Source: Nocardia panacis (lineage in GTDB: Bacteria; Actinomycetota; Actinomycetes; Mycobacteriales; Mycobacteriaceae). From it: DNA of 64,000 nt. Shown here one piece after another: positions 25,907 through 35,474 of the stretch (its first letter is position 1; each line of letters begins with the position of its first letter). The stretch covers positions 186,001 to 250,000 of the forward strand of contig NZ_QZFU01000041.1 in assembly GCF_003598715.1 (NCBI RefSeq), given 5' to 3'. The translations under genes and the position numbers were made by a program. Below the pieces are notes generated by a model, which worked only from the letters and a program-made list of their open reading frames with translations, made no database searches and was not told the DNA's origin.

Positions 25907-27058
25907 GTGGCACGGGACTACTACGGACTGCTCGGCGTTTCCAAGAACGCGACCGACCAGGAACTCAAGCGCGCGTACCGCAAGCTGGCACGCGAGCTCC
26001 ACCCCGACGTGAACCCGGACGAAGCGGCGCAGGCGCGGTTCAAAGAGGTATCCGCCGCCTACGAGGTGCTCTCGGATCCGGAGAAGCGCCGCATCGTCGA
26101 CATGGGTGGCGACCCGCTGGAATCCGGCGGTGCGGGCGGCGGTTTCGCGGGGGCCGGATTCGGCGGACTCGGCGATGTCTTCGAGGCGTTCTTCGGCGGA
26201 ATGGGCGGCGGCGGTGGTACGCGCAAGTCGCGCGGGCGGGTGCAGCCCGGCGCGGATTCGCTGATTCGCACCCGGCTGAGCCTGGCCGAATGCGCGGTCG
26301 GCGTCACCAAACACCTCACGGTCGATACCGCGATCCTCTGCGATGTGTGTCAGGGCGCGGGCACCAATGGCAATTCCAAGCCGGTCCGCTGCGAGACCTG
26401 CTCCGGTGCGGGCGAGGTGCAGTCGGTGCAGCGGTCCTTCCTGGGCCAGGTGCTCACTTCGCGGCCGTGTCCCACCTGTCGCGGCGCGGGCGAGATCATT
26501 CCCGACCCCTGCCACAAGTGCGGCGGCGACGGTCGGGTGCGGGCGCGCCGCGAGATCGCCGCGCCGATTCCGGCCGGTGTCGCCAATGGCATGCGGGTGC
26601 GGTTGGCCGCGCAGGGCGAGGTCGGGCCGGGCGGTGGACACGCGGGCGACCTGTATGTCGAGATCGTCGAGCAGCCGCATGATGTCTTCGTCCGCGACGG
26701 CGACGACCTGCACTGCACCGTGCGCGTCCCGATGGTGGACGCCGCACTGGGCACCACCGTGGTGATCGACACGATCCTCGACGGCCCGACCGAGCTGACC
26801 ATCGCTCCGGGCACCCAGCCGGGGGAGATCTCGGTGCTGCGCGGGCACGGTATGCCCCGCCTGCGTTCCGGCGCGCGCGGCGACCTGCTGGCCCACCTGG
26901 ATATCGTCGTCCCGACCAAACTCGACAGCAAGCAGACAGAGCTGCTGCGCAAGTACAAGGGGATGCGCGAGCGGGAGCGCGCCGAGGTCGTCTCGGCCCA
27001 GTCCGAGCACAACAGCGGGCTGTTCGCTCGGCTGCGCGCCTCGTTCAGCGGGCGCTGA
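25907..27058 (+). CDS. dnaJ2: Chaperone DnaJ (DnaJ2)
   Basis: A 383-residue type I J-protein. The J domain has HPD at residues 32-34. A Gly/Phe-rich linker (about 68-100) follows, then four zinc-finger repeats (CDVCQGAG, CETCSGAG, CPTCRGAG, CHKCGGDG, about 145-205) and C-terminal client-binding domains. It stimulates DnaK ATPase and delivers unfolded clients. The GTG at 25907 gives the expected ARDYYGLLGV start. Placed after hrcA and before rsmE, the mycobacterial dnaJ2 arrangement, rather than with dnaK/grpE. Confidence 0.94.
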   Translation: MARDYYGLLGVSKNATDQELKRAYRKLARELHPDVNPDEAAQARFKEVSAAYEVLSDPEKRRIVDMGGDPLESGGAGGGFAGAGFGGLGDVFEAFFGGMGGGGGTRKSRGRVQPGADSLIRTRLSLAECAVGVTKHLTVDTAILCDVCQGAGTNGNSKPVRCETCSGAGEVQSVQRSFLGQVLTSRPCPTCRGAGEIIPDPCHKCGGDGRVRARREIAAPIPAGVANGMRVRLAAQGEVGPGGGHAGDLYVEIVEQPHDVFVRDGDDLHCTVRVPMVDAALGTTVVIDTILDGPTELTIAPGTQPGEISVLRGHGMPRLRSGARGDLLAHLDIVVPTKLDSKQTELLRKYKGMRERERAEVVSAQSEHNSGLFARLRASFSGR

Positions 27059-27063
27059 ATCCG

Positions 27064-27804
27064 TTGGCCGCCACGGTTTTCTATCTCGACGAGATACCCG
27101 CGCCCGGCGCGGTCGCGGTGCTCGACGGTCCCGAGGGCAGGCATGCCGCCACGGTGCGGCGCATCCGCGTCGGCGACCCGATCACCCTGTCCGACGGGCG
27201 CGGCGTGGTCGCGCGGACCACGGTGGTCGGTGCGCAGAAGGATCGGCTGGAACTCGAGGTGCTCGATCGCGCGGTGGCCGAACCGGTTTCGCCGACCGTC
27301 ACCGTCGTGCAGGCGCTGCCCAAATCCGAGCGTTCCGAGCTCGCGGTCGAGTTGATGACCGAGGCGGGCGCGGATCTGATCATCCCGTGGCAGGCGTCGC
27401 GCTGCGTGGCGAACTGGGAGACCAAGGCGCGCAAGGGTGTCGAGAAGTGGCGGGCGGCGGCACGGGCGGCGGCCCGGCAGTCGCGCCGGGCCTATATCCC
27501 GCTCGTCGCCGACCTGCACAGCACCTCCGATGTGGTGGATGTGATCCGGGAGGTTCGGGCGCGCAAGGGTATCGCCGTCGCGCTGCACGAGTCCGGTGGC
27601 GGCTCGCTGAAGGAGTTACCGCTGGCCGACGCGCCGGAGATCCTGCTCGTCGTCGGCCCCGAAGGGGGTCTCGACGAGTCGGAGCTGCGTGAGTTCACCG
27701 AATCCGGCGCGGCTGTCACGCTTTTGGGGCCAACGGTGTTGCGGACGTCGACGGCGGCGGCGGTCGCGTTGGGTGCGCTCGGAGCATTGACGCCGCGCTG
27801 GTAG
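27064..27804 (+). CDS. rsmE: 16S rRNA (uracil1498-N3)-methyltransferase
   Basis: A 246-residue SPOUT-class methyltransferase. It has the N-terminal PUA-like domain (FYLDEIPAPG, GPEGRHAATVRRIRVGD) and the C-terminal knotted SAM site (LLVVGPEGGLDESEL, LLGPTVLRTSTAAAVAL). It modifies U1498 of 16S rRNA. The start is TTG at 27064, five bases after the dnaJ2 stop, with translational coupling likely. The 3' end overlaps the end of a convergent minus-strand frame. Confidence 0.93.
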   Translation: MAATVFYLDEIPAPGAVAVLDGPEGRHAATVRRIRVGDPITLSDGRGVVARTTVVGAQKDRLELEVLDRAVAEPVSPTVTVVQALPKSERSELAVELMTEAGADLIIPWQASRCVANWETKARKGVEKWRAAARAAARQSRRAYIPLVADLHSTSDVVDVIREVRARKGIAVALHESGGGSLKELPLADAPEILLVVGPEGGLDESELREFTESGAAVTLLGPTVLRTSTAAAVALGALGALTPRW

Positions 27805-28110
27805 GCGCGGGACCGGCGACGCGGACGGTGGCGCGGCCTGCCCGGTCGGGCCCGCCGGCGATGAGTTCTATCAAGTGCGTCCCTTCCGGGAGCCAGGTGC
27901 TGAAAGTGCTGCCCGCGCCCAGGGTTCCGACGATATCCGAGCGCCAGACGAGCGGTTCGGTGACGGGGAGGGAGTTGCCCGCGTCCCGGGCGCTGCCGAG
28001 GAAGGCGATCGGAAAGGTCGGCTCGCCTTCGGGTGGCGCAGCACCCGGATACAGTCGCGCGACGCCGTCGGACCCAGCACGGCGGTCATGCGAATCCTGG
28101 TGGTGGCCAT
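27716..28110 (-). pseudogene. Ig/PKD-like protein, probable N-terminal frameshift
   Basis: The only good start is ATG 28110 behind AAGGAG (MATTRIRMTAVLG). The protein-like remainder (DGVARLYPG ... PLVWRSDIVGTLGAGSTFSTWLPEGTHLIELIAG) is in the neighbouring frame. Loss of one base near 28070-28076 would join them as VLGPDGVARLYPG. The WRSD-x-GxLGxG ... LPEGTHLI pattern resembles bacterial PKD/Ig-like domains. An alternative is a start at 28147 in the second frame, but that gives an unlikely N-terminus. The C-terminus runs antisense into rsmE by 89 bases. Role unknown. Confidence 0.45.
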
Positions 28111-28216
28111 GGCATCTCCTTGTTCGCCGAGGTGGATCGACTACCACCCTCGCCGCGACCGCCGCCTGTTGCGCGAGTACCGGGCTACTCGATAATCGCC
28201 GGATTCCAGACGCGAT

Positions 28217-28801
28217 CTACCGGGCTTCGCCGAGGACGGTGCGCACCATCCGGCGCACCGCCGCCTGGCTCGGCGGCTCCGCCTGGCGGTCGGCGAACAG
28301 CAGATGCGCCGCTCCGATCACGGTGGGCGCGAGGGCGTCGATATCGATATCTTTCGGCAGTCGTCCCAATTCGCGCTCGGCGGCGAGGTATTCGGTGATC
28401 ATGGCGGTGGCTTCGGTGAGCAGGGGGACACCGACGGGTGTGGTGCGGCGCAGCCGTATCCGCAACTCGTCGCGGAAGATCACCAATCCGACGATGGCCA
28501 CCGCGACCGTCTCGAAGAGGTCGATCATGGCGGCGGCGAGATTGTCGGCGACGGTGCCGGTCCCGGCGGCGGCGCGCAATTCGGCGGATCCGGTGTCGAG
28601 TCGGGCGATGCGGTCGAGCACCAGTTCGGCCAGGAAGTCGTCGAAGTCGGTGAAGTAGCGGTGCAGCACGCCTTTGGCGCATCCGGCTTCGGCGGTGACG
28701 GCGCGGCTGGTCAGGGCGGTGGGTCCCGTGCGGAGCAGCAGGCGTTCGGCGGCGGCGAAGAGTTGGTCGCGTGGGTCGCGCAGGGCTACTCCGGTCGGCA
28801 T
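28217..28801 (-). CDS. TetR family transcriptional regulator
   Basis: A 194-residue TetR. The N-terminal helix-turn-helix (RDQLFAAAERLLLRTGPTALTSRAVTAEAGCAKGVLHRYFTDFDDFL) is followed by a helical ligand domain. The start at 28801 is chosen from family alignment. It is divergent from a methyltransferase gene with a perfect inverted-repeat operator between them, so it very likely represses both. The ligand is unknown. Confidence 0.92.
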   Translation of the reverse strand: MPTGVALRDPRDQLFAAAERLLLRTGPTALTSRAVTAEAGCAKGVLHRYFTDFDDFLAELVLDRIARLDTGSAELRAAAGTGTVADNLAAAMIDLFETVAVAIVGLVIFRDELRIRLRRTTPVGVPLLTEATAMITEYLAAERELGRLPKDIDIDALAPTVIGAAHLLFADRQAEPPSQAAVRRMVRTVLGEAR

Positions 28802-28837
28802 GGTGCGAGTTCTCCTTCGGCGTAGTCGAAATCCAGC

Positions 28838-28861
28838 TTTAGTGGGCGAGTGCCCACTAAA
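28838..28861. promoter_or_regulatory. TetR operator (10-bp arms) in divergent promoter
   Basis: A perfect inverted repeat: TTTAGTGGGC (28838-28847), a 4-base spacer, GCCCACTAAA (28852-28861). A further partial copy (TGGGC-GCAT-GCCCA, 28863-28876) overlaps the methyltransferase start codon. The site lies between a tetR gene and its divergent neighbour, the classical autoregulated layout. Confidence 0.75.
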
Positions 28862-28869
28862 GTGGGCGC

Positions 28870-29673
28870 ATGCCCATACAGCAGAGTAGTTGGTCCAACC
28901 TCGAACCCCATCGGCAGCGCGCGATCGCGGAGTCGTACGGGGTCGATGCCGCACGCTATGACCGGACCAGGCCGCACTATCCCGAACAGATGGTCCAACG
29001 CATAGTCGCCGCGACGCCGGGGCCGGATGTGCTCGATATCGGCTGCGGGACCGGCATCTCCTCCCGGCAGTTCGCGGCGGCGGGTTGCCGGGTGCTGGGT
29101 GTCGACGCGGACGCGCGCATGGCCGAATCCGCTCGACGGCTCGCAATTGCGACCGAGGTGGCCCGATTCGAGGAGTGGGATCCCCGCGAGCGCACCTTCG
29201 ACGCGGTCATCGCGGGCCAGGCCTGGCACTGGGTCGACCCCGTCGCGGGCGCGGCCAAGGCGGCCAGGATCCTGCGCCGGTCGGGTCGAATCGCCCTGTT
29301 CTGGAATGTCTTCCAGCCGCCGACCGAACTGGCGGAGGCCTTCGCGGCGAGCTATCGGCGCGTGCTGCCCGACCTCCCCGCCATGCCCGCCCGGCCGGCG
29401 GCGGAGTTGTACGAACCCATGCTGACCATGGCGGACAACGGACTTCGCGCGACCGGAGCTTTCGCCGAGGCCGAACGCTGGACCTGGGAATGGCAGCAGC
29501 GCTACACCCGTGACGAATGGCTGGACCAGGTCCCGACCCACGGATCGAGCACCCAACTGAGTCCGCAGGATCTGCGGACAGTGCTCATCGATATCGGTGC
29601 GGCCATCGATGCCGCGGGCGGTGAATTCGTCTGCGACTACACCACGGTCGTGCTGACCGCAATTACGGAATAG
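28870..29673 (+). CDS. Class I SAM-dependent methyltransferase
   Basis: A 267-residue methyltransferase. Motif I is VLDIGCGTGISSRQFA (about residues 55-70) and the post-I acidic residue is in VLGVDADARM. FDAVIAGQAWHWVDP is typical of the ubiquinone/trans-aconitate-like group. The ATG at 28870 lies inside a secondary operator half-site, so repression by the divergent TetR would be tight. The substrate cannot be inferred; TetR-controlled methyltransferases often act on toxic small molecules. Confidence 0.88.
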   Translation: MPIQQSSWSNLEPHRQRAIAESYGVDAARYDRTRPHYPEQMVQRIVAATPGPDVLDIGCGTGISSRQFAAAGCRVLGVDADARMAESARRLAIATEVARFEEWDPRERTFDAVIAGQAWHWVDPVAGAAKAARILRRSGRIALFWNVFQPPTELAEAFAASYRRVLPDLPAMPARPAAELYEPMLTMADNGLRATGAFAEAERWTWEWQQRYTRDEWLDQVPTHGSSTQLSPQDLRTVLIDIGAAIDAAGGEFVCDYTTVVLTAITE

Positions 29674-29765
29674 TCGCGGTTCGCTTGATCACCGCAGGCA
29701 CCGGAGCGGTCTGCACGATGTGGATGCCTGCCGGTATCAAGCTGATTCGATCCAGACGGCTCGCG

Positions 29766-29788
29766 CCGCAGGGCGACTATCCCTGCGG
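29766..29788 (-). terminator. Hairpin over the end of the zinc-ribbon gene
   Basis: An 8-bp perfect stem (CCGCAGGG, CGACTAT loop, CCCTGCGG) spans the last codons and stop of the minus-strand zinc-ribbon gene. It could terminate that transcript or the convergent methyltransferase. Confidence 0.5.
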
Positions 29789-30061
29789 CGGGTGCTCGGC
29801 GAATTGCGCCTGCGGCGCGGCCTGGCCATTGGCCTGGTGCATCAGCCCCGCCACATCCTGTTTGGGCACCTGGACCTGTGCGCCGCAGAAGGTGCATTGC
29901 AGATCGTATTTGGTGCTGACAGGAAACAGCGGAATGAAGAACAGCGTGAATTTGGTGACGTATTCGCGCAGCGCGTGCGCCGCCGGATTGTGGCAGTTGC
30001 CGCAAAGCAGCGTGAGCATGGCCATGGTGCGCACGTAGCGCCGCCAACCCCAGATGAGCAC
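29777..30061 (-). CDS. Small zinc-ribbon membrane-associated protein
   Basis: A 94-residue protein. CGNCH near residue 20 and CTFCG near residue 57 form the two CxxC halves of a zinc ribbon, separated by a hydrophobic segment (KFTLFFIPLFPVSTKY) that may insert in the membrane. A Gln/Ala/Pro-rich tail follows. This is the pattern of small actinobacterial zinc-ribbon proteins of unknown role. The start is GTG 30061 behind GGGGG. It lies 39 bases downstream of the MFS gene and may be co-transcribed. Confidence 0.75.
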   Translation of the reverse strand: MLIWGWRRYVRTMAMLTLLCGNCHNPAAHALREYVTKFTLFFIPLFPVSTKYDLQCTFCGAQVQVPKQDVAGLMHQANGQAAPQAQFAEHPPQG

Positions 30062-30100
30062 AGGTGGAACCCCCGGAAGAGAAATAATGTCGTCGCGACC

Positions 30101-31324
30101 CTACCGCGTCGGCGCGGGAGAGGAAACCGCTCGGGTGTGTGTCGCGAGGATCGCCAGTAGAGCGGCCGCCACCACGAGCAACCCCCCGACGCCACAGGCC
30201 AACCCGGACCAGCCGCCTGCCGCGTAGGCGATACCCGCCGAACCACCGACGAGCGCGCTGCCGAGGTAATAGGCGAACAGGTAGAGCGAGGCGGCCGCAC
30301 CCCGATTCTCGGCCAGCGTGCCGACCCACGCGGAGGCCACCGTATGCGCGGCGAAAAAGCCCGCGGTGTAGAGCAGCAAGCCCACGAGGATGGTCGGCAG
30401 CCAGTCCGGAATGCTGAGCACCAGCCCCGCCGCCATGAGCGCGATCGATCCGATCAGCACCCGGTGCGGGCCGCGTCGATCGGCCAATCTACCTGCGAGG
30501 GTGGAGGTCACGGTGCCGGCCAGATACAGCACGAAGACCGCGCCGACCAACCCGGCGGGCAGGTCGAACGGCGCGCGGGTGAGTCGGTAGCCGAGGAAGT
30601 TGTAGACCGAGACGAAACCACCCATCAGCAGGAAGGCCAGCCCGAACAGGGCGAGCAGTCCGCGATGGCGCACCTGCGCCACCAAATCGGCGGCGACGGT
30701 GCGCCATCCGGACGGTCGCGCGACGAATCCACGCGAGGCGGGCAGATCCCGGACGAACCACAGCGTGCAGCCGGCGGCGGCCACCGCGATCACCGCCTCC
30801 GCCCAGCGCCACGAACTCAACTGCAGCGCGAATGCCGGAATCAGCCGCCCGGCCAGTCCGCCGACACTCGTTCCGGCGACATAGACCCCCATGGCCGCGC
30901 CGAGACCGGCCGCGCCGATCTCCTCGGCCAGATACGCCATGGCCACCGCGGGTACACCGGCCAGTGCGACACCCTGCACCGCCCGCACCGCGAGCAGCGT
31001 CTGCAGTGATGGACACAGCGGTAGCAACAAACCCAGCGCGGCGGCGGCCACCGCCGACCACACCATGACGCGGGTGCGACCGACCCGCGAGGACAGCGCG
31101 CTCACCGGGAGGATGGCCAGTGCGAGGCAGCCGGTGGTCAGCGAGACGGCGAGCGCCGCGTGGGCCGGGGTGGCCCCGAATGCCGCCGACAGGCTGGGCA
31201 GCAGCGCCTGCGCGCTGTACATCGAGGCGAATGTGGTCAGTCCGGCCGCGAAAAGGGCTCTGGCAATGCGCTTTTCATGGGTTCGGTCGGTGGTGCGCAT
31301 TTCGCCGATCTCGGTGCGGGTCAT
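30101..31324 (-). CDS. MFS transporter, YnfM-like
   Basis: A 407-residue major facilitator with twelve hydrophobic segments. ASMYSAQALLPSLSAAFGATPAHAALAVSLTTGCLA is typical of the YnfM/arabinose-efflux-like DHA1 group, and a conserved basic loop (SSRVGRTRVM) follows helix 2. The ATG at 31324 is chosen as the start before the cytoplasmic N-terminal helix. It is divergent from a LysR gene, a common pairing for this efflux family. Substrate unknown. Confidence 0.88.
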   Translation of the reverse strand: MTRTEIGEMRTTDRTHEKRIARALFAAGLTTFASMYSAQALLPSLSAAFGATPAHAALAVSLTTGCLALAILPVSALSSRVGRTRVMVWSAVAAAALGLLLPLCPSLQTLLAVRAVQGVALAGVPAVAMAYLAEEIGAAGLGAAMGVYVAGTSVGGLAGRLIPAFALQLSSWRWAEAVIAVAAAGCTLWFVRDLPASRGFVARPSGWRTVAADLVAQVRHRGLLALFGLAFLLMGGFVSVYNFLGYRLTRAPFDLPAGLVGAVFVLYLAGTVTSTLAGRLADRRGPHRVLIGSIALMAAGLVLSIPDWLPTILVGLLLYTAGFFAAHTVASAWVGTLAENRGAAASLYLFAYYLGSALVGGSAGIAYAAGGWSGLACGVGGLLVVAAALLAILATHTRAVSSPAPTR

Positions 31325-31413
31325 ATGCCTAACACTGAACGCCCGCCTTTAGCGGAGGAAATGAATAATAATCGGATTGTTGATGCACTGAAGACATATA
31401 GCGAGGAGCGAAC

Positions 31414-32316
31414 GTGCTCGGGGCCGATCTGGAGTGGTTCACCACACTCGCCGAACTCGAACGGGTCGGCGCGGCGGCCGAGCGGCTGCATATCGCGCAG
31501 CCGACGCTGTCGCGCATGCTGGGTCGGTTGGAGCGGCGCCTCGGAGTGGAACTGTTCGACCGGCGCGGAAAGCGGATCGCGCTCAATGATTTCGGTCGCG
31601 TCTACTACGAGCACGCCCGACGGGCCCAGGCCGAACTCGCGGCGGGGGAGCAGGCGCTGGCCGATCGGCGCAACCCGGCGAAGGGCGTCGTGCGCCTGTC
31701 GTTCCTGCATTCCTTCGGGCGGCGGCTGGTGCCGCAGCTGATCGGGGAGTTCCGGCGCGGATCCGGTCCGATCGCCTTCACACTGCGCCAGGGTGCGGCC
31801 GAATCGGTCGCCCGGCAGGTGCTCGAGGGTGAGGCGGATCTGGCCCTGGTCTCGCCCCGTCCGACCGCGCCCGGTCTCGGCTGGCGGCCGCTGCTGCCGC
31901 AACCGCTGGTGCTGGCCGTCCCGGTCGAGCACCGGTTGGCGGGTCGGCGTCAGGTGTCGCTGCCCGACCTGGCCGCGGCCGAATTCATCGCCATGCCGCC
32001 GGGATTCGGTATGCGGCGGATCTTCGATGAACTCTGCGCCGCCGCGGGCATCCGACCGCGCGTCGCCTTCGAATCCAGCGATCTGATTACCGTAGGCGGG
32101 CTGGTGGCCGCCGGACTGGGCGTCGCGATCATGCCGTTGGAGGAGCCGGTGCCCGCGGGCCTGGCGATGGTCGGATTGGCCGAGGCGAATGTGCGCGAAG
32201 TCGGCCTGGTGTGGTCGGCGGCGGCGACACCCTCCGACGCGGTGCGCCGCTTCCGCGATTTCGCCGACGAATGGGCCGCGCGCCGCCGCGACGAGCGCGC
32301 CATGCGCGGTCGTTAG
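31414..32316 (+). CDS. LysR family transcriptional regulator
   Basis: A 300-residue LTTR. The helix-turn-helix at residues 1-60 reads LEWFTTLAELERVGAAAERLHIAQPTLSRMLGRLERRLGVELFDR, followed by an effector-binding domain. The GTG at 31414 has GAGGAG upstream. The 89-base intergenic region shared with the MFS gene is AT-rich and must contain both promoters and the operator; no single palindrome stands out. It probably regulates the divergent exporter. Confidence 0.92.
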   Translation: MLGADLEWFTTLAELERVGAAAERLHIAQPTLSRMLGRLERRLGVELFDRRGKRIALNDFGRVYYEHARRAQAELAAGEQALADRRNPAKGVVRLSFLHSFGRRLVPQLIGEFRRGSGPIAFTLRQGAAESVARQVLEGEADLALVSPRPTAPGLGWRPLLPQPLVLAVPVEHRLAGRRQVSLPDLAAAEFIAMPPGFGMRRIFDELCAAAGIRPRVAFESSDLITVGGLVAAGLGVAIMPLEEPVPAGLAMVGLAEANVREVGLVWSAAATPSDAVRRFRDFADEWAARRRDERAMRGR

Positions 32317-32401
32317 CGACTTATTCACTGGGCGGTGTCGGTGGCGGGCGTTAAACTTTCAGCAAGAAACCGTCTAGACCGGAAAGCAGGCCCTAGCACT
32401 T

Positions 32402-33508
<1,107 letters not shown>

Positions 33509-33520
33509 GTGCCGTCGTCG

Positions 33521-33550
33521 AGGCGTACCTCCGCCTTCGCTCCGGCCATG
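33521..33550 (-). repeat. 30-bp dispersed repeat, copy 1
   Basis: Read on the minus strand, this 30-mer matches 55363-55392 on the plus strand at 29 of 30 positions. Both copies are intergenic and begin CATGGCC. On this strand it would encode MAGAKAEVRL. It lies in the short gap between phoH and ybeY. Origin unknown. Confidence 0.6.
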
Positions 33551-33600
33551 CGCGCGGGTCTGGGGGCGGCTCCGTCGACAGTGCCCATTAGGCTGTTCGG

Positions 33601-34149
33601 GTGAGTATCGAGATCGCCAACGAGTCGGGTATCGACGTGCCCGAAGAGGATCTGGTCAGCGTCGCGCGGTTCGTGATCGGCCGGATGGATGTGCACCCGG
33701 CCGCCGAACTGTCGATGGTGCTGGTCGATCTCGACACCATGGCGGATCTGCACATGCGGTGGATGGATCTGCCCGGCCCCACCGATGTCATGTCCTTCCC
33801 CATGGATGAGCTCGAGCCGGGCGGTCGGCCCGACAGCGCCGAACCGGGTCCGTCCATGCTCGGCGATATCGTGCTGTGCCCCGAGTTCGCGGCCGGTCAG
33901 GCGCGTAAAGCGGGCCATTCCCTCGACCACGAACTGGCGCTGCTCACCGTGCACGGTGTGCTGCATCTGCTCGGCTACGACCATGCCGAGCCGGAAGAGG
34001 AGAAGGAGATGTTCGCCCTGCAGGCCCGGCTGCTCGAGGAGTGGTACGAGAGTCTGCGCGAGGCGGCCCGCCGCGCCGAACTGGCCGAACGCGATACCCG
34101 CCTGCTCGGCAAGACGGGCTTCACCACCCAGGGTGACGCGCCCGCGTGA
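33601..34149 (+). CDS. ybeY: Endoribonuclease YbeY
   Basis: A 182-residue metal-dependent RNase. The zinc-binding motif HGVLHLLGYDH (about residues 118-128) is complete, preceded by GPTDVMSFPMDE and LGDIVLCPE. YbeY acts in 16S rRNA 3'-end maturation and 70S quality control. The C-terminal extension of about 25 charged residues is longer than in E. coli. The stop overlaps the next gene's GTG (GTGA), so the two are translationally coupled. Confidence 0.95.
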   Translation: MSIEIANESGIDVPEEDLVSVARFVIGRMDVHPAAELSMVLVDLDTMADLHMRWMDLPGPTDVMSFPMDELEPGGRPDSAEPGPSMLGDIVLCPEFAAGQARKAGHSLDHELALLTVHGVLHLLGYDHAEPEEEKEMFALQARLLEEWYESLREAARRAELAERDTRLLGKTGFTTQGDAPA

Positions 34150-35474
34150 ATGCGTTCACCCTGATCCTGCTGGCCATTGTGCTGGTGCCCGTCGGTGGGG
34201 TCTTCGCGGCCATCGATTCCGCGCTCAATACCGTCTCGCCTGCGCGAGTGGAGGATCTGGTGCGGGCCGACCGGACGGGCGCGGTGCGGTTGAGTCGGAT
34301 CGTCGCCGATCGGCCGCGCTACGTGAATCTCATGGTGCTGCTGCGCATCCTGTGCGAGATCACCGCGACGGTGCTGCTGGCGGCCGGGTTGATCACCATG
34401 CTGGAGGACGATTGGGCGCTGCTCATCACGGCCTTCGTCATGGTGGTGGTCGACTACGTGGTGATCGGTGTCGGCCCGCGCACCCTCGGGCGGCAGCACG
34501 CCTATTCGATCTCGCTGGCCGCGACGCTGCCGCTGCAGTTCATCGGCGCACTGCTCGGCCCGGTGAGCAGGCTGCTGATCCTGGTGGGCAATGCGATCAC
34601 ACCCGGTAAGGGTTTCCGCAACGGTCCCTTCGCCTCCGAGATCGAACTGCGCGAAGTGGTGGATATGGCGGGCGAGCGCGGCGTGGTGGACGCCGAGGAG
34701 CGCCGTATGATCCAGTCCGTCTTCGAACTCGGCGACACCAGCGCCCGCGCGGTCATGGTGCCGCGCACCGAAATGGTGTGGATCGAGGCCGACAAGACGG
34801 CGGCGCAGGCCATCTCGCTCGCGGTGCGCAGCGGCCATTCCCGCATCCCCGTCGTCGGCGAGAACGTGGACGACATTCTCGGCGTGGTGTATCTGAAAGA
34901 TCTTGTGCCGCACGCGGATGAGGCGCGCGGGGTGCGGGTGCGGCAGGTGATGCGCGCCGCGGTGTTCATTCCGGATTCCAAACCGCTGGACGAACTGCTC
35001 GACGAGATGCAGCGGCGCCGCAACCACATGGCGCTGCTGGTGGACGAGTACGGCGGTATCGCCGGACTGGTCACCATCGAGGATGTCCTCGAGGAGATCG
35101 TCGGCGAGATCGCCGACGAATACGATATCGACGAGACCCCGCCCGTCCAGGATCTCGGCGACGGCCGCTACCGGGTCTCGGCCCGGCTGCCGGTGGAGGA
35201 TCTCGGCGAACTGTACGACCTGGAGATCGAGGAAGAGGATGTCGACACCGTGGGCGGACTGCTTGCCCACGTGCTCGGTCGGGTGCCGCTGCCCGGTTCC
35301 AAAGTGGTCGCGCACGGGCTGGAACTGCGCGGCGAGGGCGGCCCCGACACACGCGGGCGGATGCGGGTGAACACGGTGGTGGTCGCGCGGGCCTCGGGAC
35401 CCGCCCCGATCGACAGCCGAAAAAGCAACGGTGGCAAGCGAAAACGCGACGAGGATGGAGAGATCGATGACTGA
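34146..35474 (+). CDS. CNNM/hemolysin-type CBS-domain membrane protein
   Basis: A 442-residue protein: an N-terminal DUF21 membrane domain (three to four hydrophobic segments, residues 1-145), a CBS pair (about 190-330, with ARAVMVPRTEMVWIEAD and HMALLVDEYGGIAGLVTIEDVLEEIVGEI), and a CorC-type transporter-associated domain, then a basic tail. The family moves Mg2+ or Co2+. The gene always sits between ybeY and era in this order of bacteria. The GTG start overlaps ybeY; the end overlaps the next ATG by eight bases. Confidence 0.93.
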   Translation: MNAFTLILLAIVLVPVGGVFAAIDSALNTVSPARVEDLVRADRTGAVRLSRIVADRPRYVNLMVLLRILCEITATVLLAAGLITMLEDDWALLITAFVMVVVDYVVIGVGPRTLGRQHAYSISLAATLPLQFIGALLGPVSRLLILVGNAITPGKGFRNGPFASEIELREVVDMAGERGVVDAEERRMIQSVFELGDTSARAVMVPRTEMVWIEADKTAAQAISLAVRSGHSRIPVVGENVDDILGVVYLKDLVPHADEARGVRVRQVMRAAVFIPDSKPLDELLDEMQRRRNHMALLVDEYGGIAGLVTIEDVLEEIVGEIADEYDIDETPPVQDLGDGRYRVSARLPVEDLGELYDLEIEEEDVDTVGGLLAHVLGRVPLPGSKVVAHGLELRGEGGPDTRGRMRVNTVVVARASGPAPIDSRKSNGGKRKRDEDGEIDD

